DNA of 64,000 nt, taken from Ailanthus altissimus. Taxonomy: Eukaryota; Streptophyta; Magnoliopsida; Sapindales; Simaroubaceae. The notes beneath the pieces are model-generated. The model was not told where the DNA came from and ran no database searches. It saw nothing but the letters and a program-made list of their open reading frames with translations. Where the stretch lies: contig OX327704.1 of NCBI GenBank assembly GCA_946807835.1, forward strand, positions 7,998,001 to 8,062,000. The letters are read 5' to 3'. Shown here piece after piece: positions 57,838 through 64,000 of the stretch. Within the stretch, counting starts at the first letter, position 1, and each line of letters starts with the position of its first letter. Made by a program: the position numbers and the translations under genes.

Positions 57838-58545
57838 TGATGTGCATCATGAAGGTTCTACATCAACTCAAGAAGGCGAGCTGAGCGTAAAGGAGACTTC
57901 AGATGGTCCAATAACAAGGGCTAAGGCTAAACAGCTTCAAAGGGCCATAAGTAGTCAAATTGGAGCTATTGAGGCTTCTATGGGATTAAAAGCTTGCGAT
58001 CTGAATGGAAATGAGTTAAATGTGTTTATTTGTCTTCAATTAGAGATTGGGATGTGATTTAAAGGCGTTTGGTGATGTTGGGCTTAAAGCAGCAGCTAAG
58101 AGCCTTCTTTCCATGCTATTGGGCTTTATTTACTTCTTTTGTTGCTATTTTTATGTATTTGGGCCTTTCTTGAACTTGTTTAGTTTCGTTTTAAAATTGT
58201 TAAGTCATATTTGGCTTATTTTGAGCTTTTTAACTTTATTAGGTAATATTAGGGTTTTCCCTCATTTTGTAAGCCTATATAAGGCATGTTTAAGTCTTAT
58301 AGAGGCAGTTGCCTCATTTTGGAATTGGATGCACGAAAATAGAACTTTTCTCTCTCAAAATTGTCTTCTCAAGTTTTTCAACTCTTGAAGATAGTTGCTG
58401 ACTTATCACTCTTTGATCCCCAAAAGTGTGGCATCAAAACCCTAAATTGATCCTTGTGGCGTCCATACGACTTATCAAGGTATCTATTTAGTTCTATACT
58501 CCATCAACTTCACCATTTAATTTTGTTATAAATCAAGGCACATCA
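57838..58545 (+). repeat. A3 5' LTR
   Basis: 708 bp. TATA box CTATATAAGG near 58275. LTR-coded tail open (57842-58057). Confidence 0.95.
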
Positions 58546-58547
58546 TC

Positions 58548-58559
58548 TGGTATCAGAGC
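58548..58559 (+). promoter_or_regulatory. A3 primer-binding site
   Basis: TGGTATCAGAGC, two bases after the LTR. Confidence 0.92.
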
Positions 58560-58903
58560 ATAGGATTTCAGTGTGCAAACTGAAATTTCAGCTATTGAAG
58601 GTGTCTTGCTATTTTTTGTGTTATATAATTTTGTGGGGTTATTATCAGGTTAGGTCTTTAATATTTGAGGTTAGTAGTTGAATTGCAACTCTGAAGCATT
58701 AAAATTAATTCTTAGTAGTGTGTGAACTGGAGATGAGTTGGCTGAATTAAATTGTTCCTGAACCTGGAAATTTGGAATTTGAGTAAATTGTTGCTATATG
58801 ATTTTATTTACTGAATTGGTGAAAAATTCAATTTGAGAAGAGTGTTTTAGCTACTGGTTGTGTTGTTCATTGTTCATACTTGTTTGGGGTTTTTTTGTTA
58901 ATA

Positions 58904-59992
58904 ATGGCTGACGATGATGCAAGTAGAGTACCAAAGGCACTGAGTTTAGAACAAGCTCAACTCATGGGCTTACAACGAGCTCATGATGAATTTCAAGGTG
59001 AGATTACTGAAATTCGTGGACAACTCGCTGCAATTATAGAAATGAAGCAAAGAAATACTTTGCAACCCCAACAAAGGCAGGTAAGGCGTAGGGTAACTCG
59101 AAATGACCTAGGGGATGCTGGAGATGAGCCAAATAGGGATGATGAGGCTGAAGATAGGAGTAGGATAAGGAGGCAGCAAAATGACCCTACTAGTGGTATC
59201 AAACTTAATATACCACCATTTAGAGGTACTAGTTTTCCTGAGGAGTATCTTGAATGGGTTCAGAAGGTAGAAAGGGTGTTTGATTGGCATGAGTACCCTG
59301 AGGCAAGAAAGTGTAAGGTAGCAGCACTTGAGTTTACCGATTACGCACTTTTGTGGTGGGAAAACTTAAAAGCTCAGCGAAGAAGGGACGACGAAGAAGA
59401 AGTTACAAGCTGGCCACTTATGAAAAGATTAATGAAGAAGAGATTTGTTCCGGATTACTATAAACAAGAATTATACATCAAACTCCAGACTTTGCGGCAA
59501 GATTCCTTGAGTGTGGAGGAGTATGTGAAAGAATTTGAGCTGTTGCTGATTCGCTGTGATTTGAATGAACCTCAAGAGCAAACAATAGCTAGATTCCTTG
59601 ATGGATTGAAGAGGGACATAGCTAATGTTGTTGATTTACAGCCCTTCATATTTCTTGAGGATGTCATAAAGCTTGCAACTAAAGTAGAAAGACAGCAGAA
59701 AAGAGGGGGTGTCCATATGAGGTCAACTACAAGAAATAATACAAAGGCTGTTTCTTCACCTTCGTGAACATGGAACACACCTAAACGTGATGAGAAAGTG
59801 GAGTTCAATGAAGGAAGTGCTAGTTCAGGTTCGTTGAAAGGAAAGGAGAAGGTATTTGAACCTCAATTTTCCAGGAGGTCGCGAGACATCAAGTGTTTCA
59901 AGTGCTTGGGAAATGGGCATATTGCTTATGAATGTCCAAATAAGAGGGTGATGGTTTTACAAGGGAAGTATGGAGAGCTTGTTGAAGGCTGA
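58904..59992 (+). pseudogene. A3 gag
   Basis: MADDDASRVPKALS start; gag core as in A1; frame continues past the G run (five Gs) to TGA at 59765-59767, where A1 has CGA. After this single stop the same frame is open through the zinc knuckle CFKCLGNGHIAYEC to 59992, where an ~8-bp deletion shifts it. This shows that gag and pol form one frame in the ancestral element. Confidence 0.9.
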
Positions 59993-61379
59993 GATGGAAG
60001 AGGAATCTAAAGTTGAAGTGACTGAACAAGAAGAGAATCTTGAGCCAATGGAGGGAAATTTATTAGTTATTCAAAGGATTTTGAGTGCTGAAGTTGATAT
60101 TGGTTTGAAACAGCGCGAAAACATCTCTCATACAAGATGTCAAATCCGAGATAAAGTTTGTACCATGATCATTGATAATGGTAGTTGCACCAATGTTGCA
60201 TCCACTACTTTAGTAGAGAAATTGGGATTAACTACTGTTCCACATCCAAAACCATACAAATTACATTGGCTTAATGACAAGGGAGAGATTCAGGTTACAA
60301 GGCAAGTTCGGGTGCCATTCTCCATTAAAACCTTTCATGATGAGGTTTTATGTGATGTGGTTCCTGTGACAGCTAGTCATGTGTTATTAGGACGCCCATG
60401 GCAATTTGATAATGATGTGACTTATAATGGGCGAAGGAACACTTATTCATTTGTGCTGAATGGGAAGAAAGTGAATTTGATGCAATTGAGTTCTCAACAA
60501 GTTAGAGAAGATCAGCTGCGAAATCAAAGGAAGATGATGGAATCTGGTAAAGGGTTAATGTTAGCCAAAAAGGGAGATGTTAAGCAAGCACTAGCTTCTG
60601 TGGGGGTTGTTTTCATGACTTGGGCAAAGCCTTTCTTGCAAGTGGAGGGTTTGGATTTGCCAAGGCAGGTTGTGGAGTTGCTTGAAGAGTTCAAAGATGT
60701 ATTTCTGGAAGAGCTACCATTAGGATTACCACCTATTCGAGGGATAGAGCATCAAATTGATTTGGTGCCTGGAGCTTCACTTCCAAATAGACCAGCATAT
60801 AGATGTAATCCGGAGGAGGAAGCAAAGGAGATCAAAAGGCAGGTTAGTGAGCTCTTAGAGAGGGGCTATGTGCGTGAGTCACTTAGTCCTTGTTCAGTGC
60901 CTACTTTGCTTGTTCCAAAGAAGGATGGTACCATGAGAATGTGTGTGGATAGTCGGGCTATCAACAAGATAACGGTTAAGTATCGATTCCCTATACCTAT
61001 ACTTGATGATATGCTAGATGAATTGCATGGTGCTGTTTATTTTTCTAAAGTTGATTTGATGAGTGGATATCACCAAATTAGGATGAAAGAAGGTGATGAA
61101 TGGAAAACAGCCTTTAAAACTAAGCATGGATTGTATGAGTGGATGGTGCCGTTTGGGCTTTCTAATGCACCTAGTACATTTATGAGACTTATGAACCATG
61201 TTTTGAAGAAGTTTATTGGGCTGTTTGTTGTAGTCTATTTTGATGATATCTTGATCTATAGTAAAACTTTAGATGATCATGTGAAGTATCTTATGGCTAT
61301 ATTTGAGGCCTTGCGTGATGCCAAGTTGTATGGAAACCTCAAGAAGTGCTATTTCTGCCAAGATAGTGTTATCTTTTGA
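59970..61379 (+). pseudogene. A3 pol part 1: protease and RT
   Basis: 469 codons: protease TMIIDNGSCTNVAS, HVLLGRPW, RT complete through [10 protein letters not shown] (about 61240), with the Trp of DEWKTAF intact (TGG). Small in-frame changes relative to A1: one extra Glu codon (near 60817) and loss of one codon in WMVMPF (near 61148). It ends at TGA 61377-61379, caused by a small deletion at FLGY. Confidence 0.92.
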
Positions 61380-63165
61380 GGTATATTGTTTCTGGTAGTG
61401 GAATTAATGAACATAGGAGAAGGTTAAGGCAATTCGTGATTGGCCTAAACCTACTGGTGTTGCGGATGTAGAAGTTTTCATGGTTTAGCCTCTTTCTATA
61501 GGTGAGTTATTAAAGACTTTAGTTCTATTGTTGCGCCTATGACAGAGTGTTTGAAAAAAGGGAATGAGTTTAGGTGGAATGAGAATGCACAGAAGTCATT
61601 TGAAATGATTAAAGAACAATTATGTTTTGCTCCAGTTTTAGCACTTTCCGATTTTGCTAAAACATTTGAAATAGAGTGTGATGCTTCAGGGGTCGGTATT
61701 GGGGCAATTTTGATGCAAGAAAAAAGGCCAATTGCTTTCTTTAGTGAGAAGCTGAATGGGGCACGTTTAAACTACTCTATTTATGACAAGGAGTTTTATG
61801 CATTGATTTGGGCTCTCGAGGTATGGCAGCATTATTTATTACCTAAAGAGTTCGTTATTCATACTGACCATGAATCGTTAAAGTATCTTAAAGGGCAGAA
61901 CAAGCTGAATAGAAGACATGCCAAATGGGTAGAGTTCATGGAGATATGTCATAAAATACAAGAATGGGCAAACTAATGTCATTGCTGATGCTCTTTCTAG
62001 GAGGTATGCATTGATTTCTATGTTAAATGCAAGGCTTTTGGGTTTTGAACAGGTGAAAGAACAATATACCAGTGATTCATACTTTGCTAATATGATGTCT
62101 AAATGTGCTAAAGGAGCTTGTGATGGATTTTTTGTGCATGATGGTTACTTGTTCAAGTTGGGCAGAATGTGTATACCTTCAGGATCCTTACGTGAGTTGC
62201 TTGTGCGTGAGGCTCATAGGGGTGGTCTTAGTGGTCATTTTGGGAAGAAGAAAACTTATGAGTTACTGAAAGAGCACTTCTTTTGGCCTAATATGCTGCG
62301 GGATGTTCATAAGGTTGTTGAAAGATGTGTAATTTGTAAGAAAGCTAAGGATAAAGAGAATGCATATGGACTATATATGCCTTTACCTATCCCAGAGCAA
62401 CCATGGATGGATATTAGTATGGATATTTTGCTTGGATTACGTATAACACAGCGTGGGAAGGATTCAGTGATGGTTATGGTTGATCGGTTCTCCAAAATGT
62501 CCCACTTTATTCCTTGTAACGAAACTGATGATGCTATTCATATTGCTGATTTGTTTTTTAGGGAAATTGTACGTTTGCATGGAATCCCTAAAAGCATTGT
62601 CTCTGATCGTGATACAAAGTTCTTAAGCTATTTTTGGAAGACTCTTTGGAAGAAGCTTGGAACAAAGTTACTTTTCAGTACTGCTTGTCATCCACAAACT
62701 AATAGGCAAACTGAGGTAGTGAATCATACTCTATCTTCTTTATTACGGGCTGTTATAAACAAGAACTTAAAGAATTGGGATACTTGTTTGCCTATTGTGG
62801 AGTTTGCATACAACCGTAGTGTGCATGGGGCTACAAAATTTTCACCATTTGAGATTATGTATGGATTTAATCCATTTGTTCCTATTGACCTTGTTCCTAT
62901 TCCAATTGATGAGAGGACATCTATGGATGGTGTTAAGAAGGCAGAATTGATGAAGAAGCTTCATGAGCAGGTTCGAATTCATATTGAGGAGAAAACAACT
63001 AAGTATGTTAAGCATGCTAATAAAGGACGAATGATTTGCTTTGAACTTGGTGATCTTGTTTGGATTCATCTTAGCAAAGGAAGATTTCCTAGCAAGCGGA
63101 AGTCCAAGCTGATGCCAACAGTTGATGGACCTTTTCGTATTATAGAGAAGGTATTACAAAGTTGA
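61380..63165 (+). pseudogene. A3 pol part 2: RNase H and integrase
   Basis: Broken between 61380 and 61538 by indels. 61539-61976 gives RNase H ([18 protein letters not shown]), shifted near 61945 by loss of several bases. 62011-63165 gives an open integrase with [43 protein letters not shown] (usual TDGQ altered) and the C-terminal module. A deletion near 63150 (AYKV box) ends the frame. Confidence 0.9.
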
Positions 63166-63202
63166 CCTTCCTGGTGATTACAATGTTTCAGCCACTTTTA
63201 AT

Positions 63203-63499
63203 GTGAAGGACTTATCTCCTTATTTGGAAGATTTAGAAGATTCTGATTTGAGGGCAAATCATTCTCTGCCCGGGGGTGATGATGTGCATCATGAAGGTTC
63301 TAAATCAACTCAAGAAGGTGAGCTGAGCGTAAAGGAGACTTCAGATGGTCCAATAACAAGGGCTAAGACTAAACAGCTTCAAAGGGCCATAAGTAGTCAA
63401 ATTGGAGCTATTGAGGCTTTTATGGGATTAGAAGCTTGCGATCTGAATGGAAATGAGTTAAATGTGTTTATTTGTCTTCAATTAAAGATTGGGACGTGA
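63203..63499 (+). pseudogene. A3 pol C-terminus reading into the 3' LTR
   Basis: 98 codons from the [12 protein letters not shown] module across the LTR edge at 63280, ending with GPITRAKTKQLQRA and the usual stop. It repeats the overlap seen in A1 and E. Confidence 0.88.
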
Positions 63500-63987
63500 T
63501 TTAAAGGCGTTTGGTGACGTTGGGCTTAAAGCAGCAGCTAAGGGCCTTCTTTCCATGCTATTGGGCTTTATTTACTTCTTTTGTTGCTATTTTTATGTAT
63601 TTGGGCCTTTCTTGAACTTGTTTAGTTTCGTTTTAAAATTGTTAAGTCATATTTGGCTTATTTTGAGCTTTTTAACTTTATTAGGTAATATTAGGGTTTT
63701 CTCTCATTTTGTAAGCCTATATAAGGCATGTTTAAGTCTTATAGAGGCAGTTGCCTCATTTTGGAATTGGATGCACGAAAATAGAACTTTTCTCTCTCAA
63801 AATTGTCTTCTCAAGTTTTTCAACTCTTGAAGATAGTTGCTGACTTATCACTCTTTGATCACCAAGAGTGTGGCGTCAAAACCCTAAATTGATCCTTGTG
63901 GCGTCCATACGACTTATCAAGGTATCTATTTAGTTCTATCCTCCATCAACTTCACCATTTAATTTTGTTATAAATCAAGGCACATCA
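63280..63987 (+). repeat. A3 3' LTR
   Basis: 708 bp, TGATGTGC to GCACATCA. Confidence 0.95.
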
Positions 63988-64000
63988 CAAAAACAGCAAG
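63988..64000 (-). other. Resumption of A2 leader
   Basis: After the CAAAA duplication the sequence ACAGCAAG matches the minus-strand A leader (compare 'ATAGCAAGAC' at 18950), so A2 continues beyond the window with its primer site and 5' LTR. Confidence 0.75.

Larger units (their letters stand above)
57838..63987 (+). mobile_element. A3: Ty3/gypsy element of family A, TSD CAAAA
   Basis: 6,150 bp with two 708-bp LTRs that differ at about fourteen positions by eye, an initiator-Met primer site and gag-pol in order. Perfect CAAAA duplications at 57833-57837 and 63988-63992. It lies in the A2 leader in opposite orientation to A2. Confidence 0.95.

Noticed and set aside
58047..58388. 113-codon frame in A3 LTRs (58047-58388 and 63489-63830)
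   Set aside because: Present twice only because the LTRs are duplicates; broken in A1 and in the solo LTRs, unlike the tail frame at the LTR start.
1..64000. A novel host gene cluster or defence system
   Set aside because: I looked for non-transposon domains on both strands and found none; every long frame resolves to gag, pol, virus remnants, repeats or antisense shadows.

Overview
This window looks like plant nuclear DNA, most likely from a dicot, taken from a gene-poor and repeat-dense region that may be pericentromeric. I found no host gene, tRNA, rRNA or CRISPR. Almost everything recognisable is Ty3/gypsy LTR retrotransposon, solo LTR, endogenous plant pararetrovirus (Caulimoviridae-like) or tandem repeat. 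The evidence is matched LTRs with target-site duplications (TSDs), initiator-Met-tRNA primer sites (TGGTAT[CT]AGAGC) and gag/PR/RT/RNase H/integrase motifs. I name the families A, B, C, D, E, G, H and F for reference only. A, B, C and E resemble the CRM-type chromoviruses by overall protein pattern; this is recollection and needs an RT tree.

Layout. 1-2765: AT-rich DNA with an old LTR-like stretch. 2766-5770: about six units of a ~483-bp tandem repeat, ending in an inverted partial unit. 5771-12461: a mosaic of dead Ty3/gypsy pieces (G minus, D LTRs, E-like gag minus, G plus integrase with its 3' LTR). 12462-18369: an endogenous pararetrovirus on the minus strand (primer site, movement protein, CCHC finger, coiled coil, protease, start of RT), broken by LTR insertions, one with TSD AGTAA. 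18370-22854: a pile of LTRs including a solo LTR inside another solo LTR. 23066-29266: A1, a complete and very young element (LTRs differ at 2 of 711 positions, TSD GGCTG), inserted in the dead minus-strand element G1 (22810-30861), which itself sits in the integrase of the dead minus-strand element C (30862-34602).

34603-37585: a diverged ~121-bp satellite array holding pararetrovirus pieces and a 34-base poly-C run. 37586-64000: a nest. The old minus-strand element A2 carries B (37984-51853, TSD TTTTG), a solo LTR F (53611-55022) and A3 (57838-63987, TSD CAAAA). B in turn carries E (43760-50667, TSD GTACC). A2 runs off the right end of the window.

No element here has an unbroken gag-pol, so none looks autonomous as written. 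The longest open pol segments are in A1 and A3, and E has a 438-codon RNase H-integrase frame. The most interesting signals are: (1) in every family where the 5' LTR edge can be read, the pol frame runs into the LTR and ends in a GP-x-TR-A-x-AK tail; (2) E's 3' LTR carries ten extra bases that look like a copy of its own primer-binding site; (3) the same Trp-to-TGA change occurs in three different families; (4) a petuvirus/florendovirus-like endogenous virus appears at two places; (5) a shared R-U5-like sequence module occurs in otherwise different LTRs.
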